This document shows positions 14,803 through 23,774 of a stretch of DNA of 64,000 nucleotides, in pieces. The first letter of the stretch is position 1. Each line of letters starts with the position of its first letter. The stretch spans positions 62,001-126,000 of the forward strand of contig NZ_FTRU01000006.1 of assembly GCF_900148495.1 (NCBI RefSeq), in the 5' to 3' direction. The position numbers were made by a program, and so were the translations under genes. The notes under the pieces were generated by a model that saw nothing but the letters and a program-made list of their open reading frames with translations, was not told where the DNA came from and did no database searches. Source of the DNA: Negativibacillus massiliensis. Lineage in GTDB: Bacteria; Bacillota; Clostridia; Oscillospirales; Ruminococcaceae.

Positions 14803-16848
14803 TTGGAAGCTGCACTGGATACAAACATTCAATATCTCAGCGGTGTCGGACCAAAGCGCGCCGCCCTTTATCATAAACTGGACATTCATACCATCCGCGA
14901 CCTGCTCTATTATTTTCCTCGGGCATATATTGATCTTTCCTCTCCCTGCTTTATTGCGGATGCTCCACCTTGGGAGATCTGTGCTGTTCGGGCGCGTGTG
15001 GTAGCAAAATCTTCCCCGCAGTATGTCAGAAAAGGCATGACTATCTTTAAAGTAAAGGTGGCTGATGACAGCGGCAGTATGTTGATCACCTTTTTTAATG
15101 CAAAGTTTACTGTGGAAGCCTTAAAATATGATGAGGAGTACATCTTCTATGGAAAAATTGGCGGCTCTTTGCTGCGCAAAGAGATGCATGCTCCTGCCAT
15201 CTATCCGGCATCCCTGCCGTCAGCTTTTATTCCGGTCTATCCCCTGACACAGGGACTCTCCTCCAAAATGATTGCGGCAAACATCTCACAGGCACTCCAT
15301 CTGCTGGACGAAAATCTCCCCGATCCTCTTCCTGCATCCATCCGTCAGAAATATCAGCTGTGTCACCTGCACTTTGCGCTCAAAAATATCCACCTTCCCA
15401 CCGATCGAGAAAGCGTTGAGATTGCCCGTAGGCGTTTGATTTTTGAAGAGCTTCTGATGCTTTCCCTTTCGCTGCATACTGTCCGGGATGATACCTTTTC
15501 TCAAACCTCCTATCTGTGCAAAAATGTTGACCTTTCCCCCTTCCTTGCACAGCTGCCCTTCCAACTCACCGGTGCTCAGCAGAGGGCGATTTCCGATGTC
15601 TGCTCTGACCTGCAAAAAAGCACCCCAATGAATCGTTTGGTTCAGGGGGATGTTGGTTCGGGAAAAACAATGGTAGCAGCCGCTGCCGCCTTTGTCGCCT
15701 TCCAGAATGGCTATCTGTCCGCCCTGATGGCTCCGACCGAAATTCTGGCACAGCAGCATTTTCAGGGGCTTTCCCGTCTTCTCTCGCCACTTGGAATGCG
15801 CGTTGCTCTGCTTTGCGGCTCTATGACTGCAAAGGAAAAGCGAGATGTCAAGGAACGAATCGCACTTGGGATGGTCGATCTTGTGATCGGCACCCATGCA
15901 CTCATCTCCGAAGATGTAGATTTGCCAAATCTGGCACTGGTTGTCACCGATGAACAGCATCGTTTTGGCGTTGGACAGCGAACCAAACTTTCCGAAAAAT
16001 CCGACCACCCACACACCTTAGTCATGTCCGCTACCCCAATCCCCAGAACGCTCGCTCTGATGATCTACGGAGACTTGGATGTCTCCATCATTGACGAGCT
16101 TCCACCGCACCGTCAGCCGGTCAAGACCTACGTCATCAGTTCCAAGCTAAAAGAGCGCGCTTATAACTTCCTCAAAGAACACCTTGACCGCGGCTTGCAG
16201 GGATATATTGTCTGCCCTCTGGTAGAAGCAATGGAAAATTCTCCGGTCAATCTGCAAAATGCAGAGGAATATGCTGACCAGCTTGCACGCGGACCTTTCA
16301 TAAACTACCGTGTCGGTGTCCTGCATGGAAAAATGCGCCCTAAGGACAAAGAACGCATCATGGACGCTTTTGCCTCCGGAGAGATCCAGTTGCTGGTATC
16401 CACCACTGTCATCGAGGTCGGCGTCGATGTACCCAATGCGGTCATCATGATGATCGAAAATGCCGAACGATTTGGTTTGAGTCAGCTTCATCAGCTGCGC
16501 GGACGTGTCGGTCGAGGCTCCCAGCAATCCTACTGCATCCTGATTTCGGATAACAAAAATCCCGAAACCAAGGAGCGTCTGGAAGTCATGCACCAGACAA
16601 ATGACGGCTTTAAGGTCGCAGAATATGATCTGAAAGCCCGGGGCCCCGGCGACTTTCTGGGAAAACGCCAGCATGGTCTGCCGCAATTAAAGATTGCGGA
16701 CCTTACCACCAATATGGATTTGCTCACGCAGGCACAGCAGGCTGCCGAAGAGCTCAAAGGTTTTACCAATCTGAACGAAGGGGAAAAGCAGCTTCTCAAA
16801 CAAGCGATTTCTCGTATTCTGAGCCATGTTGGAGAACAGTTAAACTAA
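14803..16848 (+). CDS. recG: ATP-dependent DNA helicase RecG
   Basis: A 681-residue superfamily-2 helicase of family length. The N-terminal wedge/OB domain covers about 1-240 (QYLSGVGPKRAALYHKL at the start). The helicase core has Walker A GDVGSGKT near 283, DEQHRFG near 383, SATPIPRTLAL and motif VI QLRGRVGRG. RecG remodels stalled forks and Holliday junctions. I place the start at TTG 14803, because AAAAGGAG ends nine bases before it. The in-frame ATG at 14779 lies at the predicted transcription start and has no site. Confidence 0.95.
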   Translation: MEAALDTNIQYLSGVGPKRAALYHKLDIHTIRDLLYYFPRAYIDLSSPCFIADAPPWEICAVRARVVAKSSPQYVRKGMTIFKVKVADDSGSMLITFFNAKFTVEALKYDEEYIFYGKIGGSLLRKEMHAPAIYPASLPSAFIPVYPLTQGLSSKMIAANISQALHLLDENLPDPLPASIRQKYQLCHLHFALKNIHLPTDRESVEIARRRLIFEELLMLSLSLHTVRDDTFSQTSYLCKNVDLSPFLAQLPFQLTGAQQRAISDVCSDLQKSTPMNRLVQGDVGSGKTMVAAAAAFVAFQNGYLSALMAPTEILAQQHFQGLSRLLSPLGMRVALLCGSMTAKEKRDVKERIALGMVDLVIGTHALISEDVDLPNLALVVTDEQHRFGVGQRTKLSEKSDHPHTLVMSATPIPRTLALMIYGDLDVSIIDELPPHRQPVKTYVISSKLKERAYNFLKEHLDRGLQGYIVCPLVEAMENSPVNLQNAEEYADQLARGPFINYRVGVLHGKMRPKDKERIMDAFASGEIQLLVSTTVIEVGVDVPNAVIMMIENAERFGLSQLHQLRGRVGRGSQQSYCILISDNKNPETKERLEVMHQTNDGFKVAEYDLKARGPGDFLGKRQHGLPQLKIADLTTNMDLLTQAQQAAEELKGFTNLNEGEKQLLKQAISRILSHVGEQLN

Positions 16849-16881
16849 AAAAAGCACAGGCATCTCTGCCTGTGCTTTTTC
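16848..16881. terminator. Bidirectional terminator
   Basis: GCACAGGCA (16854-16862) / TGCCTGTGC (16867-16875) flanked by A and T runs, between convergent recG and the C_GCAxxG gene. Confidence 0.9.
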
Positions 16882-16896
16882 TTGTTTTCTTTAGAA

Positions 16897-17343
16897 CTAT
16901 TCTGCATTTTCTGCAATAATCTTTGCCGCCTCGTAAGCCATCTCACCAGTAAAGGCAATACACTGTTCCATGTGCTCCGGAGAACCTTTTTCCATTCCTC
17001 TGGTCAGCACCTTACAGCAGCTGACCTTATGGCGCTCACAAAAGATCTGATAGAGTTTTGCGCTCAGCTCCATTGCCTTATTGACCTTTGGATCTTTTCC
17101 CTGGCTTCTGCCATAAACAAGGCCGATTGCCATGACTCCTCCTGTCAGAGCACCGCAGGTACATCCCATGCCGCCCATACCGACCGGAAAACCGGAAGCC
17201 ATCTTGATGACATCCTCGGAAACATCGATTTGAAATTCATCGATAATTGTTTTTACCACTGCCTCGGAGCAATAAAAATCGCCGTTGCGGTAATAATCCT
17301 CTGCAATCTTTCTTATTCTTTCTAAATCGACATCAAAACGCAT
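16897..17343 (-). CDS. C_GCAxxG_C_C family protein
   Basis: A 148-residue cysteine-patterned protein of the C_GCAxxG_C_C family (redox-active/split-soret type). Cysteines are at 25, 61/63 (GCTCGALTGG), 102, 109/110 and 128. Family members are thought to bind metal or haem/FeS and some are secreted, but this one has no signal peptide. Molecular function is unknown. It starts 24 bases after the pncB stop and is likely the last gene of that operon. Confidence 0.82.
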   Translation of the reverse strand: MRFDVDLERIRKIAEDYYRNGDFYCSEAVVKTIIDEFQIDVSEDVIKMASGFPVGMGGMGCTCGALTGGVMAIGLVYGRSQGKDPKVNKAMELSAKLYQIFCERHKVSCCKVLTRGMEKGSPEHMEQCIAFTGEMAYEAAKIIAENAE

Positions 17344-17367
17344 ATCGTTTCTCCTGTTCCTCTTTTG

Positions 17368-18828
17368 CTATTTCTGCAATCCTGCCAGCAGTTCGTTCTT
17401 GATATCCCACAGCTTCTGCGAAAGGTCAACATAATAGTTGTGCGGATTTTCAAAACGTTTTACCTCATCCCACAGAGTATCTACCTGTTCTTTACAGTGC
17501 TTGCGGATATCGTGGATGTTTGGCAGTGCATAAACCAGTTTGCCTTTCTGGAAAATCGGTTTGAGCATTTCCTTTGCGTATACATTTTCCAGAGTACATT
17601 TTTTCCAGGTAGCAAGTGGGTCAAAAATAGTGATGGTGATTGGATTTTCAGTGTCGAGTTGTTCATCATGGATGCAGACATAATCTGCAACTGCTTTGCC
17701 GTTTTCATCAAAGAAGCGGTATACCTTCTTAAAGTGCGGATTGGTAATCTTTTCTGCACTTTCGCTTACCTTAATCTTCGGGATAAATTCCCCGTCCTTT
17801 TCCACTGCAACCAGCTTATAAACGCCGCCGAATACAGGGTCAGATTTGCTGGTAATCAGTCTTTCACCGATACCGAAACTGTCAATCTTTGCACCCTGAA
17901 TCTGAAGATCACGGATAATATATTCATCCAGAGAGTTGGAAGCAACAATCTTAACATCGGAATATCCTGCTGCATCCAGCATTTTTCTTGCTTTTTTGGA
18001 CAGGTACGCAATATCTCCGCTGTCGATGCGGACGCCTTTTGGACGATATCCCTTTGGAACCACCACTTCATCAAATACTTTGATTGCGTTTGGAATACCG
18101 GATTTTAAAACATTGTAGGTATCAATAAGCAAGGTGCAGTCATCCGGATAGATTTCTGCATAGGAGCGGAATGCTTCATACTCGCTGTCAAACATCTGTA
18201 CCCAGCTGTGTGCCATAGTTCCAACTGCAGGAACACCATAGTCACGGTCGGTGATGGCGCAGGCAGTTGCACCGCATCCACCGATATAGGTCGCTCTTGC
18301 ACCCAGAATTGCTGCATCATAGCCCTGTGCACGACGGGAACCAAATTCCATAATCAGCTTGTCACCAGCTGCACGGACCATACGGTTTGCTTTGGTTGCA
18401 ACCAAAGACTGATGGTTGATGGTCAAAAGGATCATGGTTTCTACCAGCTGTGCCTGGATGATAGGGCCTTTTACGGTAACAATCGGCTCATTTGGGAAAA
18501 TTGGGGTACCTTCCTCCATTGCCCATACATCACATTCAAAATGGAAGTTTGCAAGATAATCGAGGAACTGCTCATTGAATATCTTTTTGGAGCGGAAGTA
18601 TTCAATATCCTGCTGGGTAAAACGAAGATTTTCCAGATAATGAATCATCTGTTCGAGTCCAGCAAAAACAGCAAATCCGCCGCCATCCGGAATATTGCGG
18701 AAGAACATATCGAACACTGCGATTTTGTCCTTCATTCCATTAATAAAATAACCATTGGACATCGTAAATTCATAGTAGTCTGTCAGCATGGTCAGATTTC
18801 GTTCTTCTGTCCAGTTTATCTGCATCAC
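17368..18828 (-). CDS. pncB: Nicotinate phosphoribosyltransferase
   Basis: A 486-residue enzyme of the Preiss-Handler salvage pathway, making nicotinate mononucleotide from nicotinate and PRPP. Features are the N-terminal LTDYYEFTMSNGYF, the EFGSRRAQGYDAA active-site segment, GTMAHSW with the phospho-accepting His, and RIDSGDIAYL. Two starts compete: GTG 18828 lies nine bases from GAAAGG, and ATG 18825 lies twelve; the first is listed. It sits in a minus-strand run with Zn-dependent PLC upstream and the C_GCAxxG gene downstream. Confidence 0.95.
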   Translation of the reverse strand: MMQINWTEERNLTMLTDYYEFTMSNGYFINGMKDKIAVFDMFFRNIPDGGGFAVFAGLEQMIHYLENLRFTQQDIEYFRSKKIFNEQFLDYLANFHFECDVWAMEEGTPIFPNEPIVTVKGPIIQAQLVETMILLTINHQSLVATKANRMVRAAGDKLIMEFGSRRAQGYDAAILGARATYIGGCGATACAITDRDYGVPAVGTMAHSWVQMFDSEYEAFRSYAEIYPDDCTLLIDTYNVLKSGIPNAIKVFDEVVVPKGYRPKGVRIDSGDIAYLSKKARKMLDAAGYSDVKIVASNSLDEYIIRDLQIQGAKIDSFGIGERLITSKSDPVFGGVYKLVAVEKDGEFIPKIKVSESAEKITNPHFKKVYRFFDENGKAVADYVCIHDEQLDTENPITITIFDPLATWKKCTLENVYAKEMLKPIFQKGKLVYALPNIHDIRKHCKEQVDTLWDEVKRFENPHNYYVDLSQKLWDIKNELLAGLQK

Positions 18829-18881
18829 AATATCAAACCTTTCTTCAATGTTAACGTTATCTTTTTCAGAGCCAAAATCTC

Positions 18882-19820
18882 TTATTCTGCATATCCTGCC
18901 GATTCCGGAGAACCATTATCGAAGGATGGCAGATTCTTTGGTTCATAAATTATTCCCTTTTCCGAACAGTTATAGATGCTTTCCATCATATCTGCAGCCT
19001 GATATGCCGCTACATAGAATAGCTGAGGAAAGCTGCGGTGATCCACCTTTTCCGGATGATCCAGATGAAACCACGAATCGTTATTGAGGTTCAGGATATC
19101 CTCCTTGACCTTTTTACGACGGATATGCGGGGAAAAGCGGTTTGGAAGCGCGAGCAATGATTCCGCCGCCCCTACCATGCGGATCATATATCCTTTTCGG
19201 TCAAGCAACAGTCTCATCAGCATTCTAGTCTCAGTAAAGCATTTTTTGATCTCGCTTTCCTTGACGCGGATTCCATAAACCTCCCAAAGGATGGTCACAT
19301 ACAGCCGGGCAATCACTTCATATTCCCACTCGCTTCCAAAAAGGCGGCTTGCCGGGCGATATTTCCGGATATTTTTTCCCGTTTTCATCTCATAAAAAGC
19401 CGTATCAATATCGCTTTCAATCCGCATATGGACACCACGTTTGAGATCATCATCCAACACCCGTTCCTTTTGGATCTGCTTAAAATAGACATAAGGGTGC
19501 GCCTCACGGTCCAGACAGTAATGTCCTGCAAATCCCAGGATATAAACTGCCAGCGTTTCATACTGTTTTCTGCCTTTGTGCAGGTTCAGATAGCAGCTCA
19601 TTGCCGCAAACAGTTCATCTGTTTTTTGGGTGTGCATGATGTTCCCGTACTTTGGAAGCATGCTCCTTCCAAAAACTGCATCGCGGAAAAACAGAAGATC
19701 CGGTCCCTGAAGTCCCCAGAAATATGGGGATGGATTTAATTCCAACATCTCCGCAATCGGTTCATCCAGCATGGAGAACACCTGGGTTCCCAGCAGTTCA
19801 TGTGTAACAAATGCCGGCAT
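18882..19820 (-). CDS. Zinc-dependent phospholipase C family protein
   Basis: A 312-residue protein of the zinc-dependent PLC/S1-P1-like fold. Conserved metal-site residues include H7 in FVTHELLG, GLQGPDLLFF, and FAGHYCLDREAHPY. No signal peptide is evident, unlike secreted PLC toxins, so an intracellular role is likely. It lies 30 bases after the TSUP transporter stop and 53 before pncB. The substrate is unknown. Confidence 0.82.
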   Translation of the reverse strand: MPAFVTHELLGTQVFSMLDEPIAEMLELNPSPYFWGLQGPDLLFFRDAVFGRSMLPKYGNIMHTQKTDELFAAMSCYLNLHKGRKQYETLAVYILGFAGHYCLDREAHPYVYFKQIQKERVLDDDLKRGVHMRIESDIDTAFYEMKTGKNIRKYRPASRLFGSEWEYEVIARLYVTILWEVYGIRVKESEIKKCFTETRMLMRLLLDRKGYMIRMVGAAESLLALPNRFSPHIRRKKVKEDILNLNNDSWFHLDHPEKVDHRSFPQLFYVAAYQAADMMESIYNCSEKGIIYEPKNLPSFDNGSPESAGYAE

Positions 19821-19850
19821 AACAAGCTCCTTTCCTGTTTGGAATCTATC

Positions 19851-20603
19851 TTAAAACATTTCGGTAGCAATTTTAATCAGCAGCAAGGTCATGGTAACAA
19901 TCATAATTGGACGAACAATCTTGACACCTTTTTTCAGTGCAAGGCCAGCTCCCACCCAGTTGCCCAGAATGGAAAAGATGGTGCACTGAATACCAATCTG
20001 GAACCAAACGTTTCCACTGAGCGCATAGGTAACCAGTGCTGCCACATTCGAGGAAAGATTGACAATTTTGGTGGTACCGCAGGAACGAAGAATGCTGAGT
20101 CCCAGAACTGAATTAAGCAGCAAAGTTAAAAAGGTTCCCATACCAGGTCCAAAAAATCCATCGTACATACCCAAGCTAAAACCTATTGCAATGGAAAGCA
20201 GCACCGATTTTAAAATTGGCGGTTCATGCTCGATCTCCTGACCAAAATCTTTTTTGCGCAAAATCATAACGGCAATAATCGGAACTGCAATCAGCAAAAC
20301 ATAACGAAGGTATTTTTCATCGATCGCCATTGCAAGCTTTGCTCCCAGAGGCGAACCGATCAGCGCTGCAACAGAAGCCACTGCTGCAACCTTAAAGTTT
20401 ACCTGATGTCCTTTGATAAAACGCAGCGAAGCAGTAAAGGTACCAATACTGGATGCAAATTTATTGGTACCCAGTGCCATGTGCGGCGGAATTCCTACTG
20501 CATAATAAGCTGGCAATGTGATCAGACCTCCACCGCCTGCGATGGAATCCACCAGACCACCCAGAAAAATACACGCAAACAAAATTAACTTAGAACCTTC
20601 CAT
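19851..20603 (-). CDS. TSUP family sulfite exporter TauE/SafE-like transporter
   Basis: A 250-residue membrane protein, about eight spans. The N-terminal FLGGLVDSIAGGGGLITLPAY and the repeat-half GMYDGFFGPGMGTFL are signature TauE/SafE motifs. It exports sulfite or sulfonate-type anions in characterised homologues; the substrate here is unknown. It is in a minus-strand run with the HD protein upstream and the PLC-like gene downstream. Confidence 0.88.
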   Translation of the reverse strand: MEGSKLILFACIFLGGLVDSIAGGGGLITLPAYYAVGIPPHMALGTNKFASSIGTFTASLRFIKGHQVNFKVAAVASVAALIGSPLGAKLAMAIDEKYLRYVLLIAVPIIAVMILRKKDFGQEIEHEPPILKSVLLSIAIGFSLGMYDGFFGPGMGTFLTLLLNSVLGLSILRSCGTTKIVNLSSNVAALVTYALSGNVWFQIGIQCTIFSILGNWVGAGLALKKGVKIVRPIMIVTMTLLLIKIATEMF

Positions 20604-20647
20604 AAAAACAAACCTCTCTCATCAACTGTCAATTCAAAAAGGGGAAT

Positions 20648-21241
20648 TTATCTTCTTCCCACCTCGGATGTGCCCCTTTCCTTTAAATAGGTGGACTGCA
20701 AATCTGCCAGATGTAATTTCACCGCCAGAGGATATTTCTCATACGCATGGCTAATTGCAAAGCTTCCGCCCCTTGCTGCTTCGTCAAATCCGCCCATATG
20801 CCAGCGGATGGCTACCGCCTCGGAAGGCTTCAGGCGCAGAAAACGCTCAATCAAAAACACGGATTTTTCTCCATGTCCGTATGGGAACTGGTCTTCAATC
20901 GAATAAAACGGCTGGGCTTCCCAGCGTCCGGTTTCCGGATTTTTGACATTTCGAGAGCTCACCTTATAAAACTGCGCCTTGCACACATCGTGCAGTAATC
21001 CACAGATGGCAAAGCTCTCCATGCTGTCCCCTTCTTCAAAATACTGCTCTACCATCGTTTCAAAGACGCTCAGGCTATGCATTACCAAACCTTTTTCACA
21101 GGCGCAGTGATACTTTGTGCTGGCTGGCGCCGTAAAAAAATCGGTGCGCTTGAGCCAATCCAAAAGCTGTTGAGCTCCTTCTCGTTTGATATTCGTGCAA
21201 AACAGTTCCTCAAATTTTTGCTGGTAGTCTGTCTGCTCCAT
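20648..21241 (-). CDS. HD domain phosphohydrolase
   Basis: A 197-residue HD-superfamily protein. Likely metal ligands are H55 (GLVMHSLSVF), H84-D85 (GLLHDVCK) and H/D residues further on (AIRWHMGG, KLHLADLQS). The segment YKVSSRNVKNPETGRW resembles phage-type and clostridial nucleotide hydrolases. Substrate unknown. It begins the minus-strand run down to 16897, which may be one operon, with gaps of 24-53 bases. Confidence 0.8.
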   Translation of the reverse strand: MEQTDYQQKFEELFCTNIKREGAQQLLDWLKRTDFFTAPASTKYHCACEKGLVMHSLSVFETMVEQYFEEGDSMESFAICGLLHDVCKAQFYKVSSRNVKNPETGRWEAQPFYSIEDQFPYGHGEKSVFLIERFLRLKPSEAVAIRWHMGGFDEAARGGSFAISHAYEKYPLAVKLHLADLQSTYLKERGTSEVGRR

Positions 21242-21364
21242 CGTTGTTCCTCCGCATTGTTCGTTATGGTATCAAAAATTCATTGCTTTTTTTGTGAAAA
21301 CTTTTCAGAAACATTATAGCACAAATCTTAACAGAAACCATACTATTTTTAAAAAATGAAGCAG

Positions 21365-21404
21365 AAAACAAACGACATCCTGTAATCAGGATGTCGTTTG
21401 TTTT
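21365..21404. terminator. Terminator after the radical SAM gene
   Basis: An 18-bp perfect stem (21365-21382 / 21387-21404) with A and T flanks. Confidence 0.9.
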
Positions 21405-22344
21405 ATCTGATATAGTTTTTTCCCTGCCAGCTGTCCCTTCGGACAAGCTCTTTGTCAATTTCATTCATGACACACAATTTTTTGAGACTCCATTCCGGTC
21501 CGATCAGTGATTCCTTTTCTCCATCACCGGTCACCCTTTGGATCACCAGTTCCGGTGGAAACAGTTCCAACTGATCGCAGACTGTCTGCACATATTCCTC
21601 GCGGGACAGAAGCTCAAACTCACCATCGGCAAGCTGTTTTGCCATTACTGTTCCCTTGAGCACATGCAGAAGGTGAATCTTCACACTGTGCAGTTTAAGA
21701 TGGCTCAAAGTCCTCGCTGTCTGAAGCATCATCTCCCTGTCTTCTCCAGGAAGTCCATTGATGATGTGGACACAAACAAAGATTCCTCTGTCAACCAGTT
21801 TTTGATAGCCTTCCAGAAAATCAGCATAGCTGTGGCAGCGGTTGATCCGCTCACCGGTCACATCGTGCACCGACTGAAGTCCCAGTTCGACCTCCAGATA
21901 GGTTCGTTTTGCAAGCTCTCCCAGATAATCTGCAATCTCATCACTGATACAATCAGCGCGGGTCGCAATTGCAAGACCTACTACATTCGGGAAGGTCAGT
22001 GCTTCCTCAAACTTTTCCTTTAAAACAGACAAAGGAGCATAGGTATTGGTATGGGCCTGAAAATAGGGGATATATTTAGTGTCCGCCCATTTTTTTCCCA
22101 TCATGGTGCGAATCTGGTCAAATTGCTCCCGCAGAGGAAGGTTCTTGTCACCGGCAAAATCGCCGCTTCCCTTTGCAGAGCAGTAGGTACAGCCGCCGTA
22201 TCCCTTGGTTCCATCGATATTAGGGCAGGTAAATCCTGCATCCAGCGAGATTTTTGCTACCTTACAGCCAAATTTCTGTTTCAGGAAATAGTGGAAGGTG
22301 TGATAGCGCTTATTGGTGTCTGAATAAACAAATGGATTTTCCAT
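21403..22344 (-). CDS. TIGR01212-type radical SAM protein (YtqA-like)
   Basis: A 313-residue radical SAM enzyme. The FeS cluster cysteines are C40, C52 and C55, followed by the AdoMet-binding barrel with ELGLQSVHD and HIINGLPGE motifs. These match the YhcC/YtqA group, whose reaction is not settled. Its ATG overlaps the nagB stop by one base (TAATG), so the two are translationally coupled; no metabolic link is obvious. Confidence 0.9.
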   Translation of the reverse strand: MENPFVYSDTNKRYHTFHYFLKQKFGCKVAKISLDAGFTCPNIDGTKGYGGCTYCSAKGSGDFAGDKNLPLREQFDQIRTMMGKKWADTKYIPYFQAHTNTYAPLSVLKEKFEEALTFPNVVGLAIATRADCISDEIADYLGELAKRTYLEVELGLQSVHDVTGERINRCHSYADFLEGYQKLVDRGIFVCVHIINGLPGEDREMMLQTARTLSHLKLHSVKIHLLHVLKGTVMAKQLADGEFELLSREEYVQTVCDQLELFPPELVIQRVTGDGEKESLIGPEWSLKKLCVMNEIDKELVRRDSWQGKNYIR

Positions 22345-23075
22345 TATTTCTTGAGCAGTGCTCCTGCTTCTTCATCAACAAAGATGGTTACATCTGGATG
22401 CAGACGGAGGATACTTGCTGGTACTTTTGGAGTGATTGGACCATAAACGGTATCATAGATGGTCTGTGCTTTCTTTGCACCGTTTGCAAGAAGAACGATC
22501 TTCTTTGCTTTCATGATGGTTCCGATACCCATGGTCAGTGCTTTTTTCGGAACATCATCCATAGATGCAAAGAATCTTGCGTTTGCTTCGATGGTGTTCT
22601 GAGTGAGGTTAACAACATGAGTTTTTTCTGGGAATTCTTCGCATGGTTCGTTAAATGCGATATGTCCGTTGTTGCCGATACCCAGCAGCTGAACATCTAC
22701 ACCGCCCATGCTTGCAACAACCTGCTCATAGCGTTCACATTCTGCTTCCAGGTCTGCTGCGGTTCCGTTTGGAACATTGGTGTTTTCCTTGTTGATGTTG
22801 ATGTGATCAAACAGATTGTGGTTCATGAAGTAACGATAGCTCTGATCGTTGTCGCCGGAAAGACCTGCGTACTCATCCAGATTTACTGTTTTTACCTGGC
22901 TGAAATCAACGCGATGTTCATTGTACATTTCTACCAGTTCTTTATACATACCAACTGGTGTGGAACCGGTTGCAAGACCCAGTACACAGTCTGGTTTCAG
23001 GGTGATCTCTGCTGCAAAAATGCGGCTTGCCAGTTTGCACATTTCAGTATAGTCTTTGGTAATTACAACTTTCAT
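22344..23075 (-). CDS. nagB: Glucosamine-6-phosphate deaminase
   Basis: A 243-residue enzyme converting glucosamine-6-phosphate to fructose-6-phosphate and ammonia. Hallmarks are LGLATGSTPVGMY near 33-45, NLDEYAGL with the catalytic Asp near 71, and GIGNNGHIAFNEP with the catalytic His. It feeds amino sugars into glycolysis. A TGG-extended -10 lies upstream. No nagA is present. It is followed with one-base overlap by the radical SAM gene. Confidence 0.95.
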   Translation of the reverse strand: MKVVITKDYTEMCKLASRIFAAEITLKPDCVLGLATGSTPVGMYKELVEMYNEHRVDFSQVKTVNLDEYAGLSGDNDQSYRYFMNHNLFDHININKENTNVPNGTAADLEAECERYEQVVASMGGVDVQLLGIGNNGHIAFNEPCEEFPEKTHVVNLTQNTIEANARFFASMDDVPKKALTMGIGTIMKAKKIVLLANGAKKAQTIYDTVYGPITPKVPASILRLHPDVTIFVDEEAGALLKK

Positions 23076-23123
23076 GATAATTCCCTCTCTTCTTTTTGTT
23101 AAACTTTTGGTTTTCCTTCTCTT

Positions 23124-23152
23124 ATTCTACCACAAAGAGCGGTTTGGGTCTA
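23124..23152 (-). promoter_or_regulatory. Possible nagB promoter
   Basis: TAGACC (23147-23152), 17-base spacer, TAGAAT (23124-23129) with an upstream TG dinucleotide on the minus strand. Confidence 0.45.
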
Positions 23153-23190
23153 TAAGTTTTTCTTTCTTTCCTATAATATTTGCAGACAAC

Positions 23191-23223
23191 AAAAAACAGC
23201 ACCCAAAACAGGGTGCTGTTTTT
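23191..23223 (-). terminator. Terminator after the DUF4358 gene
   Basis: AAAAAACAGCACCC (23191-23204) / GGGTGCTGTTTTT (23211-23223). Confidence 0.9.
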
Positions 23224-23232
23224 AATTCATTT

Positions 23233-23730
23233 TTACTGCTCCAGTTTGCCAGCAATTGCATCGTTTACGATGGTCTTTGCCTTGTCGTTATCTGGGGAGA
23301 TAACAACAAAAATGTAGCATCCATCATCTACGATAACTGCACTGTCGATCTTGCTCATTTCTTCTGGTTTATAGTCCTCATAGCGAACTTTCAGGTCGGT
23401 GATTCGGTCATTGATCAGCGCTTTTACCGCTGCAACCTGATCCTCTTCTTTTACCTGGAACATCGCAATCTCGTCTGCATTACCGGTAGCGTAATCACTC
23501 ATATAGATCGCATAGTTTTCCAGAGTGGTTGGATCAATATAATAGTAGTTATTCAGTGCAGCTTCTCCCTGTTTCTGCATATTGCTTGCAGAGAAATCAA
23601 TTTCGGTGGTCAGTTTGCTGTACAGTGCATCAAAGGAAATATAATTGTCCTTTTTTCCACATCCTGCAAAGCTCAGTACCATCATCATGACTGCCAGAGT
23701 AAGTGCAAATAATTTTTTCATTCTCATCAA
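23233..23730 (-). CDS. DUF4358 family lipoprotein
   Basis: A 165-residue lipoprotein with lipobox Cys near residue 24 (FAGC). The mature part has the DUF4358 pattern: FDALYSKLTTEIDF, an acidic YYIDPTTLENYAIY stretch, and a C-terminal helix. Function is unknown; the family often occurs next to SGNH hydrolases and MBOAT acyltransferases, and here it is 44 bases after an SGNH gene. Start candidates are TTG 23730 (ten bases from GAAAGG), ATG 23727 and ATG 23721. Confidence 0.82.
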   Translation of the reverse strand: MMRMKKLFALTLAVMMMVLSFAGCGKKDNYISFDALYSKLTTEIDFSASNMQKQGEAALNNYYYIDPTTLENYAIYMSDYATGNADEIAMFQVKEEDQVAAVKALINDRITDLKVRYEDYKPEEMSKIDSAVIVDDGCYIFVVISPDNDKAKTIVNDAIAGKLEQ

Positions 23731-23774
23731 AATCGCCGTACCTTTCTGTTATCTGTTATGTTCTTTATGTTGTC

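Noticed and set aside
17365-18108. Plus-strand open frame of 247 codons opposite pncB
   Set aside because: It is an antisense shadow with high Phe/Cys content and overlaps conserved NAPRTase motifs.
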